A stretch of DNA of 64,000 nt from Aureispira sp. CCB-QB1 (GCF_000724545.1 NZ_JHBV01000025.1:1-64000); one strand, 5' to 3'. Counted from the first letter of the stretch, positions 1 through 6,613 are shown. Notes: generated by a model from the letters alone, not told the origin. Numbers and translations: made by a program.

Positions 1-39
1 TAGAACCTTGATTTGCTCAATGGCTTGATAATAGGTCAT
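1..39 (-). CDS. Start of a third operon gene, cut by the window edge
   Basis: An ATG at 39 on the minus strand overlaps the TGA of the preceding gene (ATGA arrangement), and an open frame of 13 codons runs off the left edge, beginning MTYYQAIEQIKVL. The overlap suggests translational coupling within the minus-strand operon of the mobile element. No product can be inferred from so few residues. Confidence 0.45.
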   Translation of the reverse strand, partial: MTYYQAIEQIKVL

Positions 40-518
40 ACTCTAAAAAATTGTCCTTTGATAAAATTATGCGTGTGTTGTCCATTTTGGTAGACCATAA
101 TCCGCTCTACGTCTTGATTCCAATATTGAGCAACTTCTTCTATTGAATCAATCGAGATACTCAAGCCTTTGGTGCGACCTGTTCGCCGTCTATAAGCAGC
201 CGTATAAATCAAGTATAGTTTTAAAGAAGATCTCCCCAAGGCTTTGTAATACCTTGTTTTATCGAGTTGTTCGGTGCCTGTTGTTGGGTGGTAATAAGCC
301 AAAATTTTGCCCGTTTTATTATCATACAAAACCGCCCATTCAAAAGGCTTTTGTTGTAAAAATACTCGCTCCAAACGGCTAATTCCTCGTTGTGGGTTGT
401 TCGGTGTTTTATGATCCATTGAATAGCGTTTAAAAGCATCTTTTTGATGGGGATATTTAATCGCTAAGTAGGTCAAAGAATCTCGACCTAGTTTGAATTG
501 GTTGCTTACTGTTGGCAT
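36..518 (-). CDS. Hypothetical protein of the integrative element
   Basis: A 160-residue basic protein that I do not recognise. There is no signal peptide or membrane segment, and it is rich in Tyr, Arg and Lys, with an RRRTGRTKG patch near residues 110-118 that could bind nucleic acid (inference). It begins with ATG three bases after the stop of the replication-initiator-like gene and its own stop overlaps the next start, so the three genes almost certainly form one operon. The location next to an initiator-like protein, excisionase-type HTH and integrase suggests an element maintenance or mobilisation role, but nothing in the sequence names it. Confidence 0.7.
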   Translation of the reverse strand: MPTVSNQFKLGRDSLTYLAIKYPHQKDAFKRYSMDHKTPNNPQRGISRLERVFLQQKPFEWAVLYDNKTGKILAYYHPTTGTEQLDKTRYYKALGRSSLKLYLIYTAAYRRRTGRTKGLSISIDSIEEVAQYWNQDVERIMVYQNGQHTHNFIKGQFFRV

Positions 519-521
519 GTC

Positions 522-2015
522 TTAAGAGATTTGATTGGAAAAAATTGGTTGTAAACGGTCTTTAAATTTTCGAATAAGTTTGTCTTTTTGAGCTTGGCTC
601 ACTTCAGGTGGTGCTTGAGCAATTAGACTTCTAATTTTTCTCCAGGCTTTTTCTGTGACATTCATCGCATATTGAGGCGTTGTTCCATCCTTTAGAGCCT
701 GTAAGGTGGCGGTATGTGATTTGTGAATGTGTTCCATCACCATTTGATAATAAGATAAGCTTCTATTTTGAGCACCAAATTGGGTGTACAGCTTCATAAA
801 ATCGTCTTTGGAATAATCCAAGGCTTTGGTCCAATTCTCTGAAGTAAAATAGTACTGGGGGGCATAAAGCTTGTTCAAATAGCCTCTCTTTAGCCCATTT
901 TCTCGCTGTTTCTGGATCGCTTCGGCCACTATTCGAACCGCTGACAGCTCTGTTGGGGGAAGTTTGGAGACAAACCACTCGTTTAATATCTTCCATTGAC
1001 GTTTAGGATTTTTGCCTTGTTTTTGATAATAATCGGAATCTTTAAAGGCTTCAATCTTTTGTTTTCTAAAGTGTTGTACAAAATCTCGAGTTAATCTCAA
1101 GTGGGATCTCAAAAAGTCAATGGCTTGTATTTGTTGAAGCGCATTGAAGTTTTTGCCGCCCCAAAGTGCCACTCGAGCTTGTTCGAACAGCTGTTGAGCA
1201 AAAAATTCTTCTTTATCCGTGGTTTTGGTCGGAATAAATACTTTTGGCGCAAAATTAACAGGCAAATTAGTTGGAACAGTAGGCAAGTTCAATTTGCTTC
1301 CTTGCTCTGTACTCTCATTAGCCAAAGAATTCAACTCTGCGACAGCAGAAGCCTTATTCACAATTGCAGCTGGTGTTTTATATTGTTTTAATGTATCCTT
1401 ATTATCTAATATAGAATACATCTGCGGAAAAGATGGTACAGTATTAGTATTTATCGGGGTTCCAGGACTGTCCGATTGAGCCGCTTCTCCCGCCACTTCT
1501 GCCATTGTTTCGCCCCAAACCAAGATGTCTTTATTTACAACTAATTTGAAATAACCTCGCCCGTTAGGATCTTCATGCATCGGCTCTGGATAGTTCTTTC
1601 CTGTGTGCACAAAATTCACCTTTTGTGTCAAAATTTGAGCTTCTAAGAGCTTTTTAATACAATTTCGAACCGTACGACCACTGATTTGTAAAATAGGTCG
1701 AGCCGCTTGTTTATTAACCATCGAAGCCAAGTATTCGTTGTTCGTAAAACAGAAAAACTCTTGGCTATATACTGCCCATCCAAATACATTGGGCTGTTCT
1801 TTTTTCATGTCCTCCATCGTACGAGGCAGAATAGAAAGAATGGCTTGTAAAACATCGTGAACACTGGCTACCATGCCACCTCGTTTGTGTGTGCGCAGCC
1901 ATTTTCGTTGATAGATTTCCATCAAGTCGTAGGCTTTTTCTAAGGTTGCCTTTCTGTCCAATAGATCATACATTGACCATTCATGAAATTTTGTTAACTG
2001 GGGTTCTCCAACCAT
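522..2015 (-). CDS. Replication-initiator-like winged-helix protein
   Basis: A 497-residue soluble protein. Residues about 40-180 look like a winged-helix/HTH region of the kind seen in plasmid and ICE replication or regulatory proteins: an ASVHDVLQAIL helix, then SGRTVRNCIKKLLEAQILT, which reads as a recognition helix followed by a wing ending in GYFKLVVNKD. A low-complexity linker of Thr, Asn and Ser (about 195-265) joins it to a helical C-terminal half rich in Lys, Arg and Gln (about 280-490). First gene of the minus-strand operon, with the next gene 3 bp downstream. Assignment as an initiator is inference from domain style and from the neighbouring excisionase and integrase genes; a transcription regulator is the main alternative. 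Confidence 0.6.
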   Translation of the reverse strand: MVGEPQLTKFHEWSMYDLLDRKATLEKAYDLMEIYQRKWLRTHKRGGMVASVHDVLQAILSILPRTMEDMKKEQPNVFGWAVYSQEFFCFTNNEYLASMVNKQAARPILQISGRTVRNCIKKLLEAQILTQKVNFVHTGKNYPEPMHEDPNGRGYFKLVVNKDILVWGETMAEVAGEAAQSDSPGTPINTNTVPSFPQMYSILDNKDTLKQYKTPAAIVNKASAVAELNSLANESTEQGSKLNLPTVPTNLPVNFAPKVFIPTKTTDKEEFFAQQLFEQARVALWGGKNFNALQQIQAIDFLRSHLRLTRDFVQHFRKQKIEAFKDSDYYQKQGKNPKRQWKILNEWFVSKLPPTELSAVRIVAEAIQKQRENGLKRGYLNKLYAPQYYFTSENWTKALDYSKDDFMKLYTQFGAQNRSLSYYQMVMEHIHKSHTATLQALKDGTTPQYAMNVTEKAWRKIRSLIAQAPPEVSQAQKDKLIRKFKDRLQPIFSNQIS

Positions 2016-2048
2016 TTGTGTGTTTGTTATAATGTATGGTTTAAAAAT

Positions 2049-2071
2049 AGGGTGCCGCTCAGAGCCGCACC
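2049..2071. other. GC-rich hairpin upstream of the initiator-like gene
   Basis: A 23-nt near-perfect inverted repeat with six outer G/C-rich pairs, one C-C mismatch and an inner stem. It lies in the 186-bp gap between the initiator-like gene and the excisionase-like gene, next to a tRNA-like minihelix. It has no T-run on either strand, so it is not an obvious terminator; it may be a protein-binding or processing site. Confidence 0.4.
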
Positions 2072-2119
2072 CATCGGCATATAAGTCGCCGTAACTCGCA
2101 AGTCATACTTGCTTCCTTG

Positions 2120-2170
2120 GGCTAGGGGAGGGGTCGAACCTCCATCGTATCCAACATCTATACACCTAGC
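2120..2170 (-). ncRNA. tRNA-like minihelix lacking D and anticodon arms
   Basis: Read on the minus strand, GCTAGG at the 5' end pairs perfectly with CCTAGC at the 3' end, and a perfect 5-bp T arm (GGAGG / CCTCC) encloses the canonical 7-nt loop TTCGACC. The 21 nt between the acceptor 5' strand and the T arm replace both the D and anticodon arms and can form only a small GTAT/ATAC hairpin. It could be a tRNA relic, a tRNA-like RNA of the element, or a truncated tmRNA-like domain. Stem complementarity is complete, which argues against random decay. Confidence 0.5.
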
Positions 2171-2201
2171 TTAACTTCGTGTTTTGTTTCTTATATTGTT
2201 G

Positions 2202-2495
2202 TTATGCTTCTGCTTGTTTGAGATATTGAGCTTGATAGATTTCCAAGTCTACTTTTTTGAAATATAGACTGCCATTGCGTTTATATTGAAATGCCCTTAC
2301 TTTTTCTTCTTTGTATAATCTTCGAATAGTAGGCACACCAATGTTTAAGAACTTAGCTGCTTCATGAATTTTTAAAACACTTTTGTTTTTAATGTCTAGA
2401 TGATTTGCAATTTCTTTGTTTTGAATTTCAATACGAATACTTAGTGTTTCTACTAAATCATAAAGTCCTTGAATTTGTGCTTCTAAATTTTCCAT
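2202..2495 (-). CDS. Excisionase-type helix-turn-helix protein
   Basis: A 97-residue protein. Residues 1-35 form a short coiled coil (LEAQIQGLYDLVETLSIRI and following). Residues 40-90 match the MerR-like HTH_17 excisionase fold: IHEAAKFLNIGVPTIRRLYK is the HTH, followed by the RNGSLYFKKVDLE wing. Such proteins direct excision or regulate mobile elements of Bacteroidota. It lies between the two tRNA-like structures, in an element carrying a tyrosine recombinase at 3783-4943, consistent with an Xis-type accessory role (inference). Confidence 0.75.
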   Translation of the reverse strand: MENLEAQIQGLYDLVETLSIRIEIQNKEIANHLDIKNKSVLKIHEAAKFLNIGVPTIRRLYKEEKVRAFQYKRNGSLYFKKVDLEIYQAQYLKQAEA

Positions 2496-2630
2496 TTTTT
2501 ATTTGTTTTGAGTTTGGCAAAAATATTGCTAATTTTAGTTCCAATGCTTGGGTATAGGCAAAGCTCCGCCTAACCGTCTTTTGATGGTTAATTAGGTCTA
2601 TAAGCCTTTTGGATAATATTGTGATTTTTT

Positions 2631-2714
2631 GAAGGCGCAAAGGAGTCGAACCTTTGATAAATAAGTAGCATCCCCATGAAACTTATTACCGTTTACCTGT
2701 ACTAAACACGCCTT
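2631..2714 (-). ncRNA. tRNA-like RNA with an enlarged anticodon-like loop
   Basis: On the minus strand this folds as a four-arm tRNA-like structure: a 7-bp acceptor (AAGGCGT with GCGCCTT, one G-T), a D-like 5-bp arm (GTTTA/TAAAC, loop of 7), a 7-bp central arm (AATAAGT/ACTTATT) with a 14-nt loop instead of 7, and a perfect 5-bp T arm (AAAGG/CCTTT, loop TTCGACT). There is no CCA. It is not a standard tRNA because the anticodon loop is twice the normal size and the 8-9 linker is missing. Its separation from the array by the integrase suggests it belongs to the element. Confidence 0.5.
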
Positions 2715-2868
2715 GACCATTTTGGATTTTCATCCACCCACAGAGAACCTTTTGTTCTCTAATACTTAGCTTCTTTTATTTATTTCGTGAAAAAGACATA
2801 CTATATTTAATATTTTCTGCTATTATTTAATATTTTGTATCAAAAAAGTGCTTTTTATTTGTCTATTT
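2715..2868. other. AT-rich noncoding stretch
   Basis: With the tRNA-like RNA and the iterons on either side, this fills the 485-bp gap between the excisionase-like gene and the XRE gene. I see a short inverted motif around 2742-2762 (AGAGAACCTTTTGTTCTCT) and otherwise nothing recognisable. Confidence 0.4.
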
Positions 2869-2979
2869 GGTAATTATTATGTTACAAATGTAAATGTAAG
2901 ATAATTAATAAGCAAGTTTTGGTAATATTTTTTTGTCTTTTTGGTAATATTTTTTTGTCTATTCGGTAATAATTACTCT
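2869..2979 (+). promoter_or_regulatory. Iterated GGTAATA operator-like repeats
   Basis: The motif GGTAATA/T occurs at 2869, 2921, 2943 and 2965. The last three are spaced exactly 22 bp apart (about two helical turns) and preceded by T-rich TTTTTGTCT segments. The last copy is a palindrome (GTAATAATTAC) ending 4 bp before the ATG at 2981. The arrangement directly upstream of an XRE repressor gene suggests autoregulatory operators (inference); replication iterons are an alternative because of the initiator-like gene nearby. Confidence 0.55.
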
Positions 2980-2980
2980 G

Positions 2981-3373
2981 ATGTTAGGAATTGAACGTGT
3001 GCAGGTACTTTATAAGGCTTTGGAACTCAATAGAAAAAGCTTTTGTGATAAGATAGGTATAGGATATCAAGCTTTAACTAATATGGAACGTAGAAAATCA
3101 GATCCATCATTTAAGCTTTTACAAAGTATAAAAGAAACATTTCCTCATGTAAATATTGATTGGTTATTATTAGGAACAGGTGAAATGTTTACATCAGATG
3201 AACCAGTAAAAACACCAGAGTACATTGATAAACTTTTGGCAAGTATGGAAGAGTCGAATAAGGCACTCCAGGATAATTCAAAGTTGTTAAGAGAAAAGGT
3301 ATTGTTATTGGAAAAGGAATTGGAGCGATATGATGAGGAGCTGGCTAAATATAAAGAAAGAAAAGAAGCTTAG
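2981..3373 (+). CDS. XRE-family transcriptional regulator
   Basis: A 130-residue protein. Residues 5-60 form a Cro/C1-type HTH: RVQVLYKALELNRKSFCDKI, then GIGYQALTNMERRKSDPS as the recognition helix region, then the WLLLGTGEMF motif typical of phage and ICE repressors in Bacteroidota. Residues 75-130 are a Glu/Lys-rich coiled coil, probably for dimerisation. ATG start directly after the 22-bp iterons. It faces away from the minus-strand element genes, so it may repress both directions, as usual for element lysogeny/transfer switches (inference). Confidence 0.85.
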   Translation: MLGIERVQVLYKALELNRKSFCDKIGIGYQALTNMERRKSDPSFKLLQSIKETFPHVNIDWLLLGTGEMFTSDEPVKTPEYIDKLLASMEESNKALQDNSKLLREKVLLLEKELERYDEELAKYKERKEA

Positions 3374-3592
3374 ACAAATTAAATAAGAAGGGTAGAGCCC
3401 TCCATTATATACTATTTCATTACTAAGTTAGTATATAATTCGAAAATACTTAAATGAGCTGTATTGTAGTATTTGTCGGGTGTTTGGGATATAATTAGTT
3501 TTTGAGAAGTTAGTGAAAAAGTGAATTTTTTTCACATTGTATCCGTTGATATAATACAAATTTCTTCACAATTTAAAAACGTACAAAAATTA

Positions 3593-3736
3593 ATGAGCCA
3601 AGCACATCTGGGCAAGGCATGGAAGACTATTTTGAAGAACACACTCAAACTCCTCGACAAGCAAGATGAGCTGATAGAGGAACAACAAAAAACAGTCAAG
3701 GAAACAAAGTCTAACCATGAACTAGACAAAGACTAA
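3593..3736 (+). CDS. Small charged protein, hypothetical
   Basis: A 47-residue, Lys/Glu-rich, helical protein starting MSQAHLGKAWKTILKN. The frame is open upstream to a GTG at 3521, which would give 71 residues; I prefer the ATG because the extension is poorly charged and the A-rich stretch before 3593 resembles other starts here. A strong hairpin terminator follows 8 bp after the stop, which supports a real transcript. Function unknown. Confidence 0.4.
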   Translation: MSQAHLGKAWKTILKNTLKLLDKQDELIEEQQKTVKETKSNHELDKD

Positions 3737-3743
3737 AAAGGTA

Positions 3744-3782
3744 AAAGGCAAACACATCGCTAAAAGTGTTTGCCTTTGTTAT
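3744..3782. terminator. Bidirectional hairpin terminator
   Basis: Perfect 12-bp stem (3744-3755 with 3766-3777), 10-nt loop, flanked by A-rich and T-rich sides. It lies between the small plus-strand gene and the convergent integrase gene and can serve both. Confidence 0.8.
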
Positions 3783-4943
3783 TTACCATTGAACACCATC
3801 GAGGGCATTATCAATCATTTTATTAGATAGGTGCAAATAGACCATCGTTGTTTCTATACTAGAGTGCTGTAGAATTTCCTTAAGAATATGAATAGGAACT
3901 TTAGAAGCCAAGTGAGTAGCGAAAGTATGCCGAGCAACATGCGTTGTTAGTTTTTTGTGAATGCCCGCTATTTGAGCAATTTTTTTTAGCGTACGATTGA
4001 CATACTGGTTAGTATATTTAGGGAAAAAGAAACCATCAAAGTTTTGTGCTCGCTCCCAATACCGATTAATAATCTGTTCGGGTTTTTTATTGTGAATTTT
4101 ATAAAGAGGTAAAATAAGGTGTTTGCCTGTTTTTTGTGCTTTTAGCTTGAGTGTATATCCTTGATTTTCTATTTCAATTTGGTGTGAATTTAGGTTTCTT
4201 ACATCCGAAAAACGGAGCCCTGTATAACAAGAAAATAAGAACAAATCTAAAATAGGTTGGTAAAAGTATTCTTGTGGTTCAAAGGTGAGCTGTTCCAAAG
4301 TTAACAGATCCCTATTTGTTAATATTACTCGAGTTGTTTTTACTTTTTTTAGTGGAAATTTTAGATAAGGATTTTTACCACTAAAAACATCTTTTTTGAT
4401 AGCCAAATAGATGTATCGTTTGAGGCGTTTGTGATGCCCATGAATGGTATTGGGATTGAGGTTTTTGGTCTTTAGAAAACGATCAAACTCAAGAATAGTA
4501 CTATAAGTTAGTTCTGAAAACTGGACATCGGCTCTAAAGCTTTTCCAATAGTTTAAACTTTGGTGATGTGCTTTTTGAGTATTCGGTTTGATAACATTAT
4601 CGTGTGTCAGTTCATATTCCCAAAAATGAGTAAAAGATTCTGCATCCTCATACTTGAGATAATTGCCTAATTGTTCTAAGGTAATAGAGCTATTTTTTTG
4701 CACTTGGTTGAGCGCATAATTTTCAATTGCTGTAATCTGTCGACGAAGTTCAGCATTAATCTGGAGTGCATTGGGATGATAAACACATTGCTTTTGTTTT
4801 TTGCTCCAGTGTTCGGGGGAGAGGTAAATATTGGTTGTAATGTATTTATTCTTGCCAGCCATATAAGCTTTGATTTGCACTAAACCAGTACCATCTTTAC
4901 GCAGTTTTTTCTTTCTATTATAAACGAATGAGAATTGAATCAT
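3783..4943 (-). CDS. Tyrosine recombinase / integrase
   Basis: A 386-residue site-specific recombinase. The N-terminal about 90 residues are an arm-type binding domain with the YNRKKKLRKDGTGLVQIKAY opening typical of Bacteroidota conjugative-element integrases. Residues about 95-185 are the SAM-like core-binding domain. The catalytic domain shows Arg244 (TGLRFSDVRNL), His335 and Arg338 (HVARHTFATHL), His360 and the nucleophile Tyr369 (TTMVYLHLS), so all expected residues are present. A -7-like motif lies upstream at 4980-4987. It sits just outside the terminator of the tRNA array, with excisionase and repressor genes to the left; it presumably integrates the element at 1-5 kb. Probably intact and active. 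Confidence 0.9.
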   Translation of the reverse strand: MIQFSFVYNRKKKLRKDGTGLVQIKAYMAGKNKYITTNIYLSPEHWSKKQKQCVYHPNALQINAELRRQITAIENYALNQVQKNSSITLEQLGNYLKYEDAESFTHFWEYELTHDNVIKPNTQKAHHQSLNYWKSFRADVQFSELTYSTILEFDRFLKTKNLNPNTIHGHHKRLKRYIYLAIKKDVFSGKNPYLKFPLKKVKTTRVILTNRDLLTLEQLTFEPQEYFYQPILDLFLFSCYTGLRFSDVRNLNSHQIEIENQGYTLKLKAQKTGKHLILPLYKIHNKKPEQIINRYWERAQNFDGFFFPKYTNQYVNRTLKKIAQIAGIHKKLTTHVARHTFATHLASKVPIHILKEILQHSSIETTMVYLHLSNKMIDNALDGVQW

Positions 4944-4979
4944 AAGTTAACTCTAGTATTTAGTGTATTAGTTTGGGTA

Positions 4980-4987
4980 CAAAAATA
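4980..4987 (-). promoter_or_regulatory. Putative -7 motif of the integrase promoter
   Basis: TATTTTTG on the minus strand fits the Bacteroidota TAnnTTTG -7 consensus and lies about 37 bp upstream of the integrase ATG. I cannot place a convincing -33 TTTG, so this is tentative. Confidence 0.35.
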
Positions 4988-5045
4988 GTACAAAAATGTG
5001 AGTATAAAGAATGCTATAGAAGGTTAAATAAGATAATTTAAAACC

Positions 5046-5078
5046 AACAAAAAGCGGCTACAACAAAGTCATAGCCGC
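5046..5078 (-). terminator. Rho-independent terminator of the tRNA array
   Basis: Minus-strand hairpin: GCGGCTA pairs with TAGCCGC (5054-5060 and 5072-5078) around an 11-nt loop, followed by TTTTTG. It lies 32 bp downstream of the last tRNA of the array (Arg) and before the integrase start, so array transcription is separated from the integrase gene. Confidence 0.8.
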
Positions 5079-5109
5079 AAGAAACGTCATAAAACACCAT
5101 CCTAATTAG

Positions 5110-5182
5110 TAGCTCCATAGGGAATCGAACCCCAATTTGCAGATTCGTATTCTGCTGTCCTAATCCGTTAGACGATAGAGCT
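5110..5182 (-). tRNA. tRNA-Arg(ACG)
   Basis: Complete cloverleaf with 7-bp acceptor AGCTCTA/TGGAGCT (A1-U72), anticodon stem GCAGA/TCTGC, loop ATACGAA giving anticodon ACG (A34, expected to become inosine), T loop TTCGATT, discriminator A, no encoded CCA. Last gene of the array before its terminator; 3' end intact with no visible att duplication. Confidence 0.9.
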
Positions 5183-5629
5183 GTTTGAGTATAGAGTGTT
5201 TGTAAATTTGAAAATGAGTCAATAGGGAATACCTCATTATTAGTCCTTTTAACAAAGCGTTGTACTGACTCACTTCAAATTTTAGATACATTCCTCCTTT
5301 TTTAATGATTCTTTCATAACTTAACTCAAGCCTAGGAAGTTAGAATCTTGGTCTGTTGACTATTTTTTGCAAAAGAGTAATTTAGAATTGCAAACAATTG
5401 TTTTATTAAGAAGAATATTCTCCAAGTGAATAATCAACAGCCAAGATGGTAAAAATAATGACCCAAAACATAGCAACTAGTTTTGTATAGAAGTATCTGT
5501 ATTCCGCTTGAAATTTTTTAGAGGGGTTAGCACCATACTTCTTTCAAGTGTGTACGTGATTTGATATAAGTAGAAGAACCAATTAGGAGCTCATACTTAT
5601 CTTCTATAGAATTAAGAAATAATTATTAG
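5183..5629. repeat. Array spacer with two long inverted repeats
   Basis: A 447-bp gene-free spacer. Arms 5203-5221 and 5266-5284 pair (imperfect 19 bp), and arms 5345-5359 and 5434-5447 pair (14 of 15 bp, one bulge). Transcribed as part of the array these would form long hairpins, perhaps processing signals or remnants of small inserted elements. No coding potential seen. Confidence 0.5.
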
Positions 5630-5701
5630 ACGCACAGACGGGACTCGAACCCATAGCCAAGGCTTATGAGACCTTGATGTTTGCCTTTACACCACCGTGC
5701 G
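5630..5701 (-). tRNA. tRNA with CAT anticodon (Met or Ile2)
   Basis: Acceptor CGCACGG/CTGTGCG, anticodon stem AAGGT/GCCTT, loop CTCATAA giving CAT. It lacks the G-C triplets of initiator anticodon stems and has a paired C1-G72, so it is not an obvious initiator. Discriminator is U rather than the A usual for Met. It could be elongator Met or lysidine-modified Ile2; it cannot be decided from sequence. D stem weak (GTGT/ACAT). Confidence 0.8.
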
Positions 5702-5730
5702 TTGAGTAACGATATATTTTATTAACCTTG

Positions 5731-5803
5731 TGGAAAAGGCGGGAGTCGAACCCGCATCCTTCTCGTTGCAAACGAGATGCTCCGCCAATTGAGCTACTTC
5801 CCC
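5731..5803 (-). tRNA. tRNA-Ala(TGC)
   Basis: Acceptor GGGGAAG/CTTTTCC with two G-U pairs (G3-U70, the alanine identity pair, and G4-U69), anticodon stem TCTCG/CGAGA, loop TTTGCAA, T arm GCGGG/CCCGC, discriminator A. Canonical in every arm; no CCA. Confidence 0.93.
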
Positions 5804-5814
5804 GAATAAGTGCC

Positions 5815-5857
5815 TTTAGTGACTGAGTAGGTTTTGAATCTACAGCCTCTTATTTAG
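5815..5857 (-). pseudogene. 3' remnant of a tRNA
   Basis: Between tRNA-Ala and tRNA-Gly the minus strand keeps a T-arm-like hairpin (GTAGA TTCAAAA CCTAC, one mismatch) and an acceptor-like tail but no matching 5' half. It looks like the 3' portion of a decayed tRNA. This is the only place where a lost Cys tRNA could be sought, but the identity cannot be read. Confidence 0.35.
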
Positions 5858-5930
5858 AGCAAGTGATGAGACTCGAACTCACAATCTTCTGGGTGGAAAC
5901 CAGGTGCCCTAGCCATTGGGCCACACTTGC
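5858..5930 (-). tRNA. tRNA-Gly(TCC)
   Basis: Acceptor GCAAGTG/CACTTGC, D stem GCCC/GGGC, anticodon stem CCTGG/CCAGA (outer pair C-A), loop TTTCCAC, discriminator U as expected for bacterial glycine. It shares acceptor and D-arm sequence with the Gly(GCC) gene at 6026, so the two are duplicates with changed anticodons. Confidence 0.9.
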
Positions 5931-5947
5931 TGTTAGTCTATGTGTTG

Positions 5948-6020
5948 TACTCTAGATAGGATTCGAACCTATACTACAACGGGTTTAAGCCGTTTGCCTC
6001 TTCCATTGGGCTACTAGAGT
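5948..6020 (-). tRNA. tRNA-Leu(TAA), class I with short variable loop
   Basis: Acceptor ACTCTAG/CTAGAGT, anticodon stem AACGG/CCGTT, loop CTTAAAC (anticodon TAA, reads UUA), discriminator A. The variable region is only five bases (GTAGT), whereas bacterial leucine tRNAs are class II with a long arm. The D arm resembles that of the array's Gly tRNAs rather than a Leu tRNA. Decoding assignment is by anticodon only. Confidence 0.85.
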
Positions 6021-6025
6021 AGTAG

Positions 6026-6099
6026 AGCAAGTAGTGAGGTTCGAACTCACAATCTTCTGATTGGCAACCAGATGCCTTAGCCAATTAGGCCATACTTGC
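6026..6099 (-). tRNA. tRNA-Gly(GCC)
   Basis: Acceptor GCAAGTA/TACTTGC, D stem GCCT/AGGC, anticodon stem TCTGG/TCAGA, loop TTGCCAA, T arm GTGAG/CTCAC, discriminator U. Paralogue of Gly(TCC) at 5858. Confidence 0.92.
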
Positions 6100-6107
6100 T
6101 AAAATTG

Positions 6108-6182
6108 TACGGGTGACAGGGGTTGAACCTGCATCTCCTAAGTCCCAAACCTAGTGCTTTTGCCTTGTTAAGCTACTCCCGT
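6108..6182 (-). tRNA. tRNA-Pro(TGG), copy 1
   Basis: Acceptor ACGGGAG/CACCCGT with one A-A mismatch, anticodon stem CTAGG/CTTAG, loop TTTGGGA (TGG), T arm GCAGG/CCTGT with loop TTCAACC, discriminator A. Nearly identical to the copy at 6614, including the mismatch. Confidence 0.9.
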
Positions 6183-6192
6183 AAATATTGGG

Positions 6193-6266
6193 TACCTTCA
6201 GTGAGAATCGAACTCACACTGTATAGGGTCTAAGCCTATTGCCTCTTCCATTTGGGCTATGAAGGT
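6193..6266 (-). tRNA. tRNA-Leu(TAG), class I with short variable loop
   Basis: Acceptor ACCTTCA/TGAAGGT, anticodon stem ATAGG/CCTAT, loop CTTAGAC (anticodon TAG), five-base variable loop ACAGT, T arm GTGAG/CTCAC, discriminator A. Like Leu(TAA) it lacks the long variable arm and shares the GCCC...GAGGC D arm with it, so the two Leu genes are paralogues. Confidence 0.85.
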
Positions 6267-6270
6267 AAAC

Positions 6271-6567
6271 GAACGATTTTTGAGCTTGCCTCAAAATCAA
6301 GGTCTAGTAGACCTTGAAGAGAGTGCACCGCAAAGCGGCAAAAAAAGTAAAAGGTTATCTGAAATTTGAAGTTTAAACAAATGAATGTATACCTATAAGT
6401 CGAACGATTTTTGAGCTTGCCTCAAAATCAAGGCCTAGTAGACCTTGAAGAGAGTGCACCGCAAAGCGGCAAAAAAAGTAAAAGGTTATCTGGAATTTGA
6501 AGTTTAAACAAATGAATGTATACCTATAAGTTGAACGATTTTTGAGCTTGTCTCAAAATCAAGGTCT
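6271..6567. repeat. 131-bp tandem repeat, 2.3 copies
   Basis: Units start at 6271, 6402 and 6533 (the third only about 35 bp). Copies 1 and 2 are almost identical. Each contains a hairpin-forming CCGCAAAGCGG module that also occurs, inverted, in the repeat at 8766-9003. It occupies the spacer between tRNA-Leu(TAG) and the second tRNA-Pro(TGG); no ORF. Confidence 0.85.
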
Positions 6568-6613
6568 GATAGTTATCATTATACGTCTATTTTGTTTTCA
6601 AACATCCTGTTTG

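Noticed and set aside
2458-2640. 60-residue minus-strand frame upstream of the excisionase-like gene
   Set aside because: Overlaps both the HTH gene start and the tRNA-like RNA; basic random composition.
5110-5182. att site within tRNA-Arg(ACG)
   Set aside because: No duplicated tRNA 3' end seen in the window, and the array terminator lies between the tRNA and the integrase; left undecided in the findings.
5948-6266. Stop-codon suppressor tRNAs
   Set aside because: Anticodons TAA and TAG here pair with UUA and CUA (Leu codons), not with stop codons; suppressors would need TTA or CTA.
6271-6567. CRISPR-like repetition
   Set aside because: Only 2.3 copies of a 131-bp unit without short repeats and unique spacers, and no cas genes.
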